DNA of 64,000 bases, taken from Tolypothrix bouteillei VB521301. GTDB taxonomy: Bacteria; Cyanobacteriota; Cyanobacteriia; Cyanobacteriales; Nostocaceae. A program made the position numbers and the translations under genes. Each line of letters begins with the position of its first letter. Position 1 is the first letter of the stretch. Below, one piece after another: positions 9,173-17,491 of the stretch. The notes under the pieces are model-generated. The model was not told the DNA's origin, made no database searches, and worked only from the letters and a program-made list of their open reading frames with translations. Where the stretch lies: assembly GCF_000760695.4 (NCBI RefSeq), contig NZ_JHEG04000001.1, positions 9,400,125-9,464,124 of the forward strand, read 5' to 3'.

Positions 9173-10345
9173 GTGGCTCAGGTGCAAAAGCAAAAAATTT
9201 CCATCAAAGCAAGTCAATTTACAGAATCGGTCATTCGTGAAATGACCCGAATTGCATTGCAACACAACGCTGTAAATTTAGCACAGGGCTTTCCTGATTT
9301 TCCCTGTCCGGAAGAATTGAAACAAGCTGCCTGTGACGCAATTACAGCAGATATTAACCAGTATGCCATCACTTGGGGCGATCGCGCTTTCCGTCATGCC
9401 TTGGCAGAAAAAGTTCGCTGGTATCTGGGTTTAGATATTGACCCCGAACGGCAAATTACAGTAACTTGTGGTTCGACAGAAGCCATGGCAGCTACAATGC
9501 TTGCTACTGTAAATCCAGGCGACGAGGTTATTATCTTTGAACCTTATTATGAAAATTACGGACCCGATGCAATCATAGCAAATGCCACTCCCCGTTACGT
9601 GTCCCTCAATCCACCTGATTGGACATTTGATGAAGCCGAATTGCGTCAGGCATTTAGCGATCGCACAAAAGCTATCATAATTAACACGCCCCACAATCCA
9701 ACGGGAAAAGTGTTTAGCCGTGAAGAGCTAACTTTAATTGCCGAACTTTGCCAAAAATGGGACGTACTGGCATTTACTGACGAAATTTACGAGCACATTC
9801 TCTACGACGGAAGCCAGCACATTGCAATAGCAACCTTACCGGGAATGGAAGAGCGGACAATCACCATTAATGGGTTGTCTAAAACTTATAGTGTAACGGG
9901 TTGGCGCGTCGGGTATATCATAGCAAATCCAGAATTAACTGGAGCCATTCGCAAAGTTCACGACTTTCTAACTGTCGGTTCCCCCGCACCCTTGCAACGG
10001 GCTGGGGTAGCAGCAATGAAACTACCAATTAGTTATTATCAAGAACTAGCAAACCTTTACCAGGAAAAGCGAAACAGTATAATCCAGATTTTAGATAAAG
10101 TAGGAATGCCTTACTTTATTCCTAAAGGAGCGTACTACATTTTTGCAGATATAACTTCCTTTACTAACAAAACTGCTATGGAATTTGCTACGTTTTTAAT
10201 TAAAGAAATTGGAGTAGCAGTAGTTCCCGGTTCTAGCTTTTTCTCCAAACCAGAGGCTGGACAAAAATACATTCGATTTTGTTTTAGTAAAAAACCTGAA
10301 ACTCTAGCTAAGGCGGGAAATCGTTTATTAAAATTGCGAGATTAG
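9173..10345 (+). CDS. PLP-dependent aminotransferase (class I/II, methionine/kynurenine aminotransferase type)
   Basis: 390 residues. PLP-site features: NTPHNPTGKVFS (Asn binding PLP), DEIYEHILYDG, the Schiff-base lysine in INGLSKTYSVTGWRVGY, and the carboxylate-binding Arg in KYIRFCFSK near the C-terminus. The N-terminal LAQGFPDFPCPEEL is typical of the YbdL/kynurenine-oxoglutarate aminotransferase subgroup. It may transaminate methionine or aromatic amino acids. The start is GTG at 9173; the nearby ATGs at 9153, 9156 and 9160 are out of frame. An acireductone-dioxygenase-like gene 2 kb away hints at methionine salvage, a weak contextual argument. Confidence 0.88.
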   Translation: MAQVQKQKISIKASQFTESVIREMTRIALQHNAVNLAQGFPDFPCPEELKQAACDAITADINQYAITWGDRAFRHALAEKVRWYLGLDIDPERQITVTCGSTEAMAATMLATVNPGDEVIIFEPYYENYGPDAIIANATPRYVSLNPPDWTFDEAELRQAFSDRTKAIIINTPHNPTGKVFSREELTLIAELCQKWDVLAFTDEIYEHILYDGSQHIAIATLPGMEERTITINGLSKTYSVTGWRVGYIIANPELTGAIRKVHDFLTVGSPAPLQRAGVAAMKLPISYYQELANLYQEKRNSIIQILDKVGMPYFIPKGAYYIFADITSFTNKTAMEFATFLIKEIGVAVVPGSSFFSKPEAGQKYIRFCFSKKPETLAKAGNRLLKLRD

Positions 10346-10369
10346 AAGAGTGGTCTTTATTGCAACTAT

Positions 10370-10398
10370 AATAAAGGCTTATGACTAAAGCCTTTATT
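10370..10398 (+). terminator. Hairpin after the aminotransferase gene
   Basis: Perfect 11-bp stem AATAAAGGCTT / AAGCCTTTATT with a 7-base loop, 25 bases after the stop codon. No long T-run follows, so termination is likely rather than certain. Confidence 0.55.
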
Positions 10399-10561
10399 CC
10401 AGGACTAAACTCTCCATCATAACCCGTCGGTAAAGATACTAAATAACCTGAAAGAAGTTCCTGACTTCGGCAGGTATCTACGTAATGCAGGAACAAGTGC
10501 GATCGCTTCCTTAGTGCTACCTGGCTTGTCTTTTATGCCAATGATAGCTACTACAGCAAAT

Positions 10562-10814
10562 CTAACGCTCCCCCTCTTTCAGACGTTGAGCAAGTAGACA
10601 GTCCTCAAAGCTCAACGCTTTTTGATCTAGAAAACGGGAGATTGCCCCGAGCGATTGTAGCTTTGAGGGAACATTCAAGTTCAGCAGACTTTTCCAAAAG
10701 TGCAGCTTTGATACGAGCGGGTAGGTCGTTGACAAGCCTTGCGATCTGCCCTCTGGGCAGGAGCGAAGCTATCGCTTCTGGAGTCATGTGTTGAGTCGTG
10801 AAGGCTTGATTCAT
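10562..10814 (-). pseudogene. Frameshifted small gene (two frames continue one protein)
   Basis: From the ATG at 10814 the frame reads MNQAFTTQHMTPEAIASLL... to about residue 50, then loses protein-like character and stops at 10605. From about the same point the neighbouring frame stays open and reads AISRFLDQKALSFEDCLLAQ and on to a stop at 10562. Together they give a coherent ~84-residue acidic helical protein. The span is 253 bases, one more than a multiple of three, so a single-base insertion around 10640-10665 explains it. I recall similar small cyanobacterial proteins but cannot name the family. Either a true pseudogene or a sequencing error. Confidence 0.6.
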
Positions 10815-11165
10815 AATTCTTTGGGGATTTTGACGTTGTACGGGGGATGGCTGCTTTGGAGAATAAGAATCACTAAAAACCTTACGTTTATTTAAGATTT
10901 GTATTATAAAAATCGCTTTTTATTTACGAAATAAACTCAATTGTCAAGAAAATCTTACAAAACATTCAACCTTAATTCCCATATATCCCAATCTTACAAT
11001 TTGTTCTACAAATCTCCTTACTTTAAGGGGAGATTTTTACCTTAAATTAGCAAGCCTTTGTCACGTGGTAATAGAAAAAGTACACTAAATTGTGTGAAAT
11101 TGAACATAAAATTCCCCTAAATTTATCGATAAAGTCATGTTTAAAATTCTGTCATAATTTCCTGA
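10815..11165. other. Gene-free, AT-rich stretch upstream of the copper-protein gene
   Basis: About 350 AT-rich bases with no convincing ORF. It contains a hairpin with a T-tract at 11010-11038 (listed separately) that no gene accounts for. Confidence 0.5.
11010..11038 (+). terminator. Orphan intrinsic-terminator-like hairpin
   Basis: Stem AAATCTCC / GGAGATTT with an 11-base loop, followed by further T residues, on the plus strand. No plus-strand gene lies upstream within 600 bases (the aminotransferase has its own hairpin), and the copper-protein promoter is ~130 bases downstream. It could end a small RNA. Confidence 0.45.
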
Positions 11166-11194
11166 TTGACATTTAAAAAAGACACGGTTAATGT
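11166..11194 (+). promoter_or_regulatory. Candidate sigma-70-type promoter for the copper-protein gene
   Basis: TTGACA (11166-11171) is a perfect -35 box; TAATGT (11189-11194) is a weak -10 at 17-base spacing. The distance to the start codon (~35 bases from the -10) is suitable. No metal-regulator operator was recognised. Confidence 0.45.
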
Positions 11195-11213
11195 ACGAAA
11201 TAAGTCCACTATC

Positions 11214-11220
11214 AGGAGGA
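11214..11220 (+). promoter_or_regulatory. Strong Shine-Dalgarno deciding the copper-protein start
   Basis: AGGAGGA lies 8 bases before the first of six ATG codons at 11229. This rules out the upstream TTG at 11166, which overlaps the candidate -35 box. Confidence 0.8.
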
Positions 11221-11228
11221 ATTTACTT

Positions 11229-11594
11229 ATGATGATGATGATGATGAATGAAAACATGACAGCTGAAATGCAAACTTGCATGCAGGCTTGCATGGACTGC
11301 CACAAAATGTGCATGGAAACCATGACTCACTGCATGACAAAAAGTGGCAAGCATATGGACATGGGCATGATGAGCATGATGCGTGATTGTTCTGAAATGT
11401 GCATGATGGCAATGAATATGATGATGAGTGGTTCTGAGTTCATGCATCGAACCTGTATGCTTTGTGCGGAAATGTGCGAGAAGTGTGCAATGATGTGCGA
11501 ACAAATGAGCGACGATTCCAAGATGATGGAATGTGCAGCTGCTTGTCGCAAATGCGCTGAACACTGCAAGATGATGGGAATGATGCACGCTTAA
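11229..11594 (+). CDS. Met/Cys-rich four-helix copper-binding protein (Csp/DUF326 type)
   Basis: 121 residues starting at the first of six consecutive ATG codons. By my count it has 39 Met and 16 Cys, plus six His, so nearly half the chain can ligate soft metals. The CxxxC-type spacing along helices (CMQACMDCHKMC; CMLCAEMCEKCAMMC; CAAACRKCAEHC) matches the copper storage proteins Csp, in which cysteines line a four-helix bundle and hold Cu(I). No signal peptide is visible, so it is probably cytosolic (Csp3-like). Typical Csp proteins are Cys-rich but far less Met-rich, which is the oddity here. A strong ribosome-binding site suggests high expression, probably under copper stress. No copper pump or CopZ-like chaperone was seen next to it. 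Confidence 0.85.
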   Translation: MMMMMMNENMTAEMQTCMQACMDCHKMCMETMTHCMTKSGKHMDMGMMSMMRDCSEMCMMAMNMMMSGSEFMHRTCMLCAEMCEKCAMMCEQMSDDSKMMECAAACRKCAEHCKMMGMMHA

Positions 11595-11635
11595 TGATTT
11601 CGACCTAGCAGAAGGTTATCTGCAACCTAATATTC

Positions 11636-11666
11636 AAGCGCCTGGGCTATTTTGGTCTGGGCGCTT
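11636..11666 (+). terminator. Inverted repeat between the copper-protein and CBS genes
   Basis: AAGCGCC (11636-11642) pairs with GGCGCTT (11660-11666), loop 17 bases. No T-run follows. It could be a weak terminator or attenuator; it overlaps a possible TTG start of the next gene, which argues for the later ATG. Confidence 0.4.
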
Positions 11667-11685
11667 GACGTTCGATCGCGTAAAA

Positions 11686-12480
11686 ATGAAACATTTAAAA
11701 TCTCGTTCTCAAGATTTAAGAAACCTGTTTGAAAACAGCATTACTATTGAATATGTGGCTGAACCCCTCAAAGCAGTTCCAGCAGATGCAGATGTAGCAG
11801 AAGTCTGGCATTGGATGGTCATACAAGATTTTGATGTCATTGGAGTAGAGTCAGAAGGTGCTGTTAGCGGTTATCTAGAACGGAACAGTTTGAGAGACAA
11901 ACAAGGTAAGTGCAGCGATTACCAGAAAGTTTTTCACCCAAAAGAATTAATTGCTATCTCTACACCTTTAATGAAGTTATTACCTATCTTGCAACAGACT
12001 TCCAGACTTTTTGTGCTTGATTGCAACAGAGTCAGTGGAATTGTCACCTATGGAGACTTGCAAAAAGCACCAGTCAGAATGCTCCTGTTTGGTTTGTTGA
12101 CCCTACTGGAGATGAATCTGCTTCGTTTGGTAAGACGTTACTACTCCCAAGATTCCTGGCAAAAAGTTCTAAAATCAGAGAGGGTAGAAATTGCCAGACG
12201 GCTGTGGCAAGAGAGTCAAGAAAGAAACGAAGCCACAGATTTACTTGATTACATTCAATTTTGTGACAAGCGGGAATTAGTTTTGCAGCAACCAGAACTA
12301 CTCAAACAGCTTGGGCTGAAATCCAAGCGTTCTGGAGAGCGTTTTTTAAAATCTGCCGAACACTTGCGAAACCGATTGGCTCATGCTCAAGATTTAGTCA
12401 GTGGTTCTTCTTGGACAGAGTTGATATCTTTGGCAGAAGCTATGGAACAGTTGTTAGTTCGATGTGAAGATATTGAATAA
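11686..12480 (+). CDS. CBS-pair-like protein with C-terminal HEPN-like domain
   Basis: 264 residues from the ATG at 11686; an in-frame TTG at 11665 falls in the upstream inverted repeat. The first ~130 residues look like a degenerate CBS pair (EYVAEPLKAVPADADVAEVWHWM... and ...LFVLDCNRVSGIVTYGDLQK), the adenosine-nucleotide-sensing fold. The C-terminal ~120 residues are helical and contain LRNRLAHAQD, the R-x4-H motif of HEPN domains (nucleotidyl or RNase-type helical bundles found in toxins and defence proteins). This domain pairing suggests a nucleotide-gated RNase or regulatory protein, which is inference. No antitoxin partner is adjacent. Confidence 0.6.
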   Translation: MKHLKSRSQDLRNLFENSITIEYVAEPLKAVPADADVAEVWHWMVIQDFDVIGVESEGAVSGYLERNSLRDKQGKCSDYQKVFHPKELIAISTPLMKLLPILQQTSRLFVLDCNRVSGIVTYGDLQKAPVRMLLFGLLTLLEMNLLRLVRRYYSQDSWQKVLKSERVEIARRLWQESQERNEATDLLDYIQFCDKRELVLQQPELLKQLGLKSKRSGERFLKSAEHLRNRLAHAQDLVSGSSWTELISLAEAMEQLLVRCEDIE

Positions 12481-12491
12481 TTGATTAGTTG

Positions 12492-13034
12492 TTAGTGGTC
12501 GCTGACTGCTGAAGTCCCGGTGTACTGTGGTACCCAACCGTCTGCAGTTGTGAAATAGCGTACTGCTTTGCAATGTAATGATGCGGATGGACTGGACCAA
12601 TGTTCTACTCTGGCTGGAATGTGAATGTAGTCTTGCGATCGCAATAAAAGCTGTACCTGGGTGCCATCAGGACGTACAAAGCCAAAAATCATTTCCCCTG
12701 CTAATATGTAGAGGGCTTCAGGAGCAGTATGTACGTGGTAACGGTTATAGGTGTCGATCAGCATCTGAAGTTGGGATAGCCCTGGATGCAGGGTTAGCAG
12801 GTCACTCCAAAGATAGTTTCCTTCTTGTTTGAGAAATTCAAAAAGACTGTCATGAATTTCTAAAATATAATCTTTCTCTTGATTTGTAAGAATTTCTTGT
12901 GAAATTAGGTCTGGCAAAAATACCGAAGTGCCTGGATCGTAGTGTTTGAGATATACCCCAAGTGGAGAGAGTTCTCGAGAGATTTCAACTAGATTGCTTT
13001 CGACTGTACCGTCTTCTAAGAGTAAGATAGCCAT
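12492..13034 (-). CDS. Acireductone dioxygenase-like cupin
   Basis: 180 residues, the usual size of ARD. Metal ligands are visible in RYHVHTAPEALYILAGE (two His and a Glu) and in IHIPARVEHW (His). The tail AVRYFTTADGWVPQYTG matches the ARD C-terminal signature. ARD cleaves acireductone in the methionine salvage pathway to formate and the methionine 2-oxo acid precursor, with Fe or Ni deciding the product. The next step in that pathway is a transamination, and an aminotransferase lies at 9173, but the two genes are not an operon. HVHTAPE differs from the usual HxHxxxE flanks, so a related cupin activity is possible. Confidence 0.78.
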   Translation of the reverse strand: MAILLLEDGTVESNLVEISRELSPLGVYLKHYDPGTSVFLPDLISQEILTNQEKDYILEIHDSLFEFLKQEGNYLWSDLLTLHPGLSQLQMLIDTYNRYHVHTAPEALYILAGEMIFGFVRPDGTQVQLLLRSQDYIHIPARVEHWSSPSASLHCKAVRYFTTADGWVPQYTGTSAVSDH

Positions 13035-13219
13035 TCTATAATTATTAAATTACTATAAAAATTATAATTAAATAAAAGCAAAAATTCCACTCATACCCGA
13101 TAGACTAAGTGCGGTTTCGATGGGTGAGCGACGATAGGCGAGAGCCTTGTCCTACGTTACTCATGACTCACTAATAACCAATAACTGTTAAGCTAGTACA
13201 GTCGAACTAGCCATTTGGG

Positions 13220-14680
13220 ATGACTGATTTAATTCTGTTTTGGCACCGCCGCGATTTACGCATTTCTGATAACACGGGACTTGCTGCAGCAAGACAAAAA
13301 AGCTCAAAGGTTGTGGGTGTTTTCTGTCTCGATCCAAATATTCTCGAAAGGGATGATGTTGCTGCAGTCAGAGTCACTTATATGATTGGCTGTTTGCGAT
13401 CGCTACAAGAGCGATATGCTCAAATGGGTAGCCAATTGCTGATTCTTCATGGCGAACCTACCCAAGCCATTCCAAAATTGGCAGAGGCTTTGGGTGCAAA
13501 GGCTGTCTTCTGGAATTGGGATGTAGAACCCTACTCTCAAGAACGCGATCGCGTCATAATAGACTCTTTAAAGGAAAACGGTATTGAGTTTCTTGAAAAA
13601 AACTGGGATCAGATATTACATCCTCCAGACAGTATACGCACTGGTTCAAATCAACCCTACACTGTATACACACCCTTTTGGAAAAATTGGAGTAGTAAAC
13701 CAAAACTATCCCCAGTAGAAATGAGAGATGGTGCGCCCCAAAACAATCTAGTAGGATTAACACAAGCCGAACGGGAAATAGCAAAGCAAGCCGGGGCAAT
13801 AGAGCTACCCACAGCAAAAGATTTGGGCAAACAATGGGATGGAGAATTAGTCATTGAACCCGGAGAAGCAGCAGCGCAAGAACGGTTAGAAGAATTTTGT
13901 ACCCGTGCTATTGAAGAATATAAAGAGCAGCGTAATTTTCCAGCCATTGACGGTACTTCCCGATTGAGTGCGGCTTTGAAATTTGGTGTTATTGGCATTC
14001 GCACTGTTTGGCAAGCAACCGTGGAAGCGTTAGAAAATAGTCGCAGCCAAGAAACAGAAACTAGCATTCGTGCATGGCAACAGGAGTTAGCGTGGCGGGA
14101 ATTTTATCAACACGCAATGTATAACTTCCCGGAACTAGCAGATGGGGCTTTTCGCCAACCCTTTAAAAACTTCCCCTATGATAATAACGAAGAACACTTT
14201 CAAGCTTGGTGCGAGGGAAGAACTGGTTACCCAATTGTTGATGCAGCCATGCGCCAAATGAACGAACTTGGTTGGATGCACAACCGATGTCGAATGATTG
14301 TCGCCAATTTCCTGACTAAAGATTTGCTCATCGATCCCAGAAGGGGAGAAAAATACTTTATGCAGAGGTTAATCGATGGCGATCTATCTGCAAATAATGG
14401 TGGTTGGCAGTGGAGTGCTTCTAGCGGGATGGACCCAAAACCCATACGAATATTCAACCCAGCTAGCCAAGCACAAAAGTTTGACGCCGAAGGCGAATAT
14501 ATAAGGACATGGGTTCCAGAATTGCGGTCTGTAGATACAGAATATTTAGTAACAGGTAAAATCACTCCTATAGAACGTCGTGCTGTTGGCTATTCCGACC
14601 CCATTGTGGATCACAACAAACAGCAACGACTCTTTAAAGAAAGATATCAAAGGCAAAAAGAGGGAGCGGTTAGTGGTTAG
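13220..14680 (+). CDS. phrA: Deoxyribodipyrimidine photo-lyase
   Basis: 486 residues, normal for class I photolyase. N-terminal alpha/beta antenna-binding domain begins [15 protein letters not shown]. The C-terminal helical FAD domain has the signature block [22 protein letters not shown] and the segment [19 protein letters not shown]. It repairs UV-induced cyclobutane pyrimidine dimers using blue light; cyanobacterial members typically carry an 8-HDF-type deazaflavin antenna. Start is the ATG at 13220. A single-gene unit followed by two hairpins. Confidence 0.95.
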   Translation: MTDLILFWHRRDLRISDNTGLAAARQKSSKVVGVFCLDPNILERDDVAAVRVTYMIGCLRSLQERYAQMGSQLLILHGEPTQAIPKLAEALGAKAVFWNWDVEPYSQERDRVIIDSLKENGIEFLEKNWDQILHPPDSIRTGSNQPYTVYTPFWKNWSSKPKLSPVEMRDGAPQNNLVGLTQAEREIAKQAGAIELPTAKDLGKQWDGELVIEPGEAAAQERLEEFCTRAIEEYKEQRNFPAIDGTSRLSAALKFGVIGIRTVWQATVEALENSRSQETETSIRAWQQELAWREFYQHAMYNFPELADGAFRQPFKNFPYDNNEEHFQAWCEGRTGYPIVDAAMRQMNELGWMHNRCRMIVANFLTKDLLIDPRRGEKYFMQRLIDGDLSANNGGWQWSASSGMDPKPIRIFNPASQAQKFDAEGEYIRTWVPELRSVDTEYLVTGKITPIERRAVGYSDPIVDHNKQQRLFKERYQRQKEGAVSG

Positions 14681-14689
14681 TGGTTTAGG

Positions 14690-14735
14690 ACAGGCGTCTC
14701 GCCTGTTATTGTTAGTAGGGTGGGCACCGCCCACC
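14690..14735 (+). terminator. Two adjacent hairpins after the photolyase gene
   Basis: ACAGGCG-TCT-CGCCTGT (14690-14706), followed by TTATT, and GGTGGGC-ACC-GCCCACC (14719-14735). The first is well placed as a terminator; the second resembles palindromes scattered between genes in this genome type. Confidence 0.55.
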
Positions 14736-14834
14736 AACTATTTCCCGATAGGTTCTTGGTTTCTTCTTTAATTGTCCCTTTATCTGTTCATAAAGAGAAT
14801 CTATAATTCTTTCTGTCTGCTTTCTTGTTTGATT

Positions 14835-15342
14835 TCATAGTTCTAAGTCCGTCGGATAATTAATATCACTAGGTGCATAAGTTGCATCTAATATTAATTT
14901 TCCACGATTTTTAGGTTCACCCTCCAAGTTCGCCAGTCCAAAGAGTGGCTTTGGCACATATGTGGCATCATCACTTATTTCTCTTTCTTTTCCTTCTATT
15001 TTTTTTTCAGATGGTTGAGAAGATGTTGTTTCTAACATCCTTTTCACCATTTCTTGATTCACTTTATTTACTAGATTTACACTTATTCTTTCACGAAAGT
15101 AAACTAGCATTGATGCATCGAACGGAGCTTTATTACTATAAGACAATATTTCTATAAAGTAATTTAGATAAGGGTTTTCCTTGATTTGCTCTAGTGTGAG
15201 CGCGATCGCTTACTCCAAGTTTCTCTTTAATTATTAGTGCTCCTAATGCCATCCGAAATGATTTAGCCGATGCCCCCATTTCTTCATCAAATTTTGATGC
15301 ATATTCCTCTTCAAATTCCGATCGTAGTATTAGCCTTGCCAT
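14835..15342 (-). pseudogene. Remnant of an IS5/IS1182-type transposase (frameshifted, truncated)
   Basis: Two minus-strand frames join into one N-terminal transposase half. The frame from 15342 reads MARLILRSEFEEEYASKFDEE... to GVSDRA near 15200; the next frame then continues as TLEQIKENPYLNYFIEILSY and SNKAPFDASMLVYFRERISV, down to GKLILDATYAPSDINYPTDL, a block I associate with IS1182/IS5-type DDE transposases (first catalytic Asp in DATYAP). It stops at 14835, so the remaining catalytic half is missing. The frameshift coincides with a HIP1-like GCGATCGC site. A dead fragment with no terminal repeats recognised. Confidence 0.75.
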
Positions 15343-15546
15343 TATTACCCAACGATTATCAGAAGATAATTTTCACTTCATAGGAAGTTCAAAGTTTTGC
15401 GGTGGAATTGGCGGTTGCTCTTATTTTACGTATATAGTATTTATTATACTGTTTGTACTGATTAACCATAATTATGCAAGGATTTTGACCGTAAGGTTGT
15501 TGTCGGTTAAATTTAAAAGCCCAGTTGCTGAAGCACATCTGGGCTA

Positions 15547-16308
15547 TTGCTTTGCCATAATGCGATCGCGATGCTGTTTGGTTGGCGCGATCCGCATACG
15601 ACTGTCCCAGCAGCCTATGCTTTGGGCATATTCTATACAGTGTTGATTTGCTTAATAGCCGATGTTGGCATATTTTTATATGAGCGCTCGTTGCAACGTG
15701 AATTTGAATTACGTCAACGACTGCGGATTTTTCTTCATGCCGTGTCTCACGATTTACGCAATCCTGTCATTGGTATGGTGATGACTTTAAAGACTTTTGG
15801 GCAGAGCGAGCAACAAACAATACAGATTCCCCAAGAATTACTCAAACAAATGATTGAGAGTGGGGAGCGACAAGTTGCTTTAATTAACTCGCTGTTAGAG
15901 GCACACGAAACTGAAGTCCATGGAATTGTACTGCATTACCAAAGCGTGAACTTGCACGAGCTGGTGCAATCCGTAATTGGCGATTTCCAACCGTTTATTC
16001 AGCAAGCAAATGCTACAGTAACAGCTACGATTCCCACTCATTTACCTCCTGTGAATGCCGATGCGCTACATCTGCGGCGAGTGTATGAAAATTTGCTTTT
16101 AAATGCACTGCGTTATAACCGACCGGGGGTAAAGTTGACATTGGATGCTGTTTGTGAAAATGTCAAAAACCAAATCCGTTGCACTGTTCGAGATGATGGT
16201 GTAGGGATGACACAACAACAGTGCGATAAGCCGGGTACGGCTTGCGCCAAGGGCGATCGCTCACAGCTTTCCCTGCATTATTACGAACTCTATCAGCAAC
16301 CCTGGTAA
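15547..16308 (+). pseudogene. Truncated sensor histidine kinase
   Basis: About 250 codons (TTG at 15547; the first ATG is at 15571). One membrane helix (~25-45), then a HisKA domain with FLHAVSHDLRNPVIG (phospho-acceptor His), N-box YENLLLNALRYNRPG, and G1 VRDDGVGM. Immediately after G1 the kinase sequence ends and a palindromic repeat takes over (DKPGTACAKGD), followed by ~15 unrelated codons. The F and G2 boxes are absent, so ATP binding should be lost. The N-terminus also looks clipped, because the hydrophobic segment starts almost at once. Interpreted as an inactivated kinase. Confidence 0.7.
16223..16246 (+). repeat. Short palindromic repeat (copy 2), at the breakpoint of the truncated kinase
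   Basis: GCGATAAGCC, then GGGTAC, then GGCTTGCG; AAGCC/GGCTT arms. It matches the complement of 2134-2159 almost perfectly and is read in the same frame (DKPGTAC). Confidence 0.65.
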
Positions 16309-16346
16309 TGTCTTCTGTAAACCCATCAAAATCTCCTATGTGGTAA

Positions 16347-17387
16347 TCACTCTTTTGTTAGTATTCCCAAATTGGGAGAGGAGCTCGGCTGGGCAAGCCG
16401 AAACTCACTGGGAGAGGTACCTGTCCACCGTTTGAATGCCCGATGAAACGCACTGCTTTCTGAGAAACCCAGCAGAAACGCAATTTCACTGATGGCGATG
16501 GGCGCTTCTTGCAAGTAATGCACTGAAAGCTGATGCCGCATCCGATCCAGCAAATCGGTATAAGATGTGCCCGATTCCTTGAGTTTACGTTGGAAAGTAC
16601 GGGGAGTGTAGCTCAGACGTTTAGCGATCGCCTCCATTCCCACATCTCCACACCGGAACCCCTCACTGATTGCCCAATGCACGCTATCCACAAACGTGTT
16701 TGACTTCGGCAACCGAGCGATCAATTCTTTGACATGACGATTGAGAATAGCATCCAGCCCTGGGTCGGCTTTCAACAATGGCAGCTGGAGTAGCTCTCCA
16801 TCTAACACCAGTTCATCAACTGAGCAGTCAAACTCCAGAGGAGCGCGAAAGAAGTCACGGTATGCAGAAATATCGGGGGGGTGAGGATGCTGAAACTTAA
16901 CCTGCAAAGGCACCCAATTCACTCCTGTTGCCTGACGAAAACTCCAGACGATATTTGCCACCGCCCATTGTCCCAACACTGTCGGCACGGGTACAGGGGA
17001 AGTCGGAATGGCATGGGTGAATCGTGCCACCTTGTCCTCAACGACAAAAGCGAGTTCAACGCCCATGTGCAACAAGGGAATATATTGCACCATTCGTTCC
17101 AGCGCTCTACCTAAATTGGGACTATTGAGAACGGCATAGCCAAACACATACCAGCTTTCGCGTTGCGTAAATTCTGGCAACCGCAAACCAATGTAGGGGT
17201 CACCCGAGCGCCGGGTAATTTCCTGCCAGAGTGTACAGAGCATTTCATGGGATATTCGTCCATCCGGGTCATTAAATAGATTTAAATCGAGTCCGAGCGC
17301 TGCTACCACCTTCTCGACCTGCACGCTGCAATGGCTGGCGGCATCCAAAATCCCCTGTACAGTTTTGATGGAGACGGCGTTTTGCAT
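16347..17387 (-). CDS. AraC-family transcriptional regulator
   Basis: 346 residues. The N-terminal ~200 residues resemble the arabinose-binding-like domain of the OruR/ArgR-type subgroup (GDPYIGLRLPEFTQRESWYVFGYAV). The C-terminal AraC double helix-turn-helix spans ~245-335: AIAKRLSYTPRTFQRKLKESG (first HTH) and ISEIAFLLGFSESSAFHRAFKRWTG (second). Transcribed divergently from the Coq4-like gene at 17492 with only ~105 bases between starts, so it probably regulates that gene and itself. Ligand unknown. Confidence 0.88.
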   Translation of the reverse strand: MQNAVSIKTVQGILDAASHCSVQVEKVVAALGLDLNLFNDPDGRISHEMLCTLWQEITRRSGDPYIGLRLPEFTQRESWYVFGYAVLNSPNLGRALERMVQYIPLLHMGVELAFVVEDKVARFTHAIPTSPVPVPTVLGQWAVANIVWSFRQATGVNWVPLQVKFQHPHPPDISAYRDFFRAPLEFDCSVDELVLDGELLQLPLLKADPGLDAILNRHVKELIARLPKSNTFVDSVHWAISEGFRCGDVGMEAIAKRLSYTPRTFQRKLKESGTSYTDLLDRMRHQLSVHYLQEAPIAISEIAFLLGFSESSAFHRAFKRWTGTSPSEFRLAQPSSSPNLGILTKE

Positions 17388-17480
17388 AGTGGCATCTTAG
17401 GTCAACAAGGTTGTCGCCTTGGGGCATGACTCACCCACTGATTCAGCAGTACTTTGAAAGAACAAACAGATTTCTGCCAA

Positions 17481-17486
17481 AGGAGA
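17481..17486 (+). promoter_or_regulatory. Shine-Dalgarno deciding the Coq4-like start
   Basis: AGGAGA five bases before the ATG at 17492. It favours this start over the in-frame TTG (17411) and ATG (17426), which would also crowd the divergent promoter region. Confidence 0.65.
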
Positions 17487-17491
17487 CTTGT

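Noticed and set aside
11223..11588. A long open frame antisense to the copper-protein gene, rich in His
   Set aside because: It is the mirror of the ATG/TGC-rich copper gene: Met and Cys codons read backwards give His and Ala/Ser codons. No ribosome-binding site and no family character.
14580..14771. Plus-strand frame overlapping the photolyase end and hairpins
   Set aside because: Runs through the terminator-like palindromes and overlaps a certain gene in another frame.
16251..16345. A minus-strand reading frame (GDFDGFTEDITRVADRVR)
   Set aside because: Looks protein-like but is short, has no start and matches no family I can name. Possibly the remnant that joined the kinase fragment. Not called as a gene.
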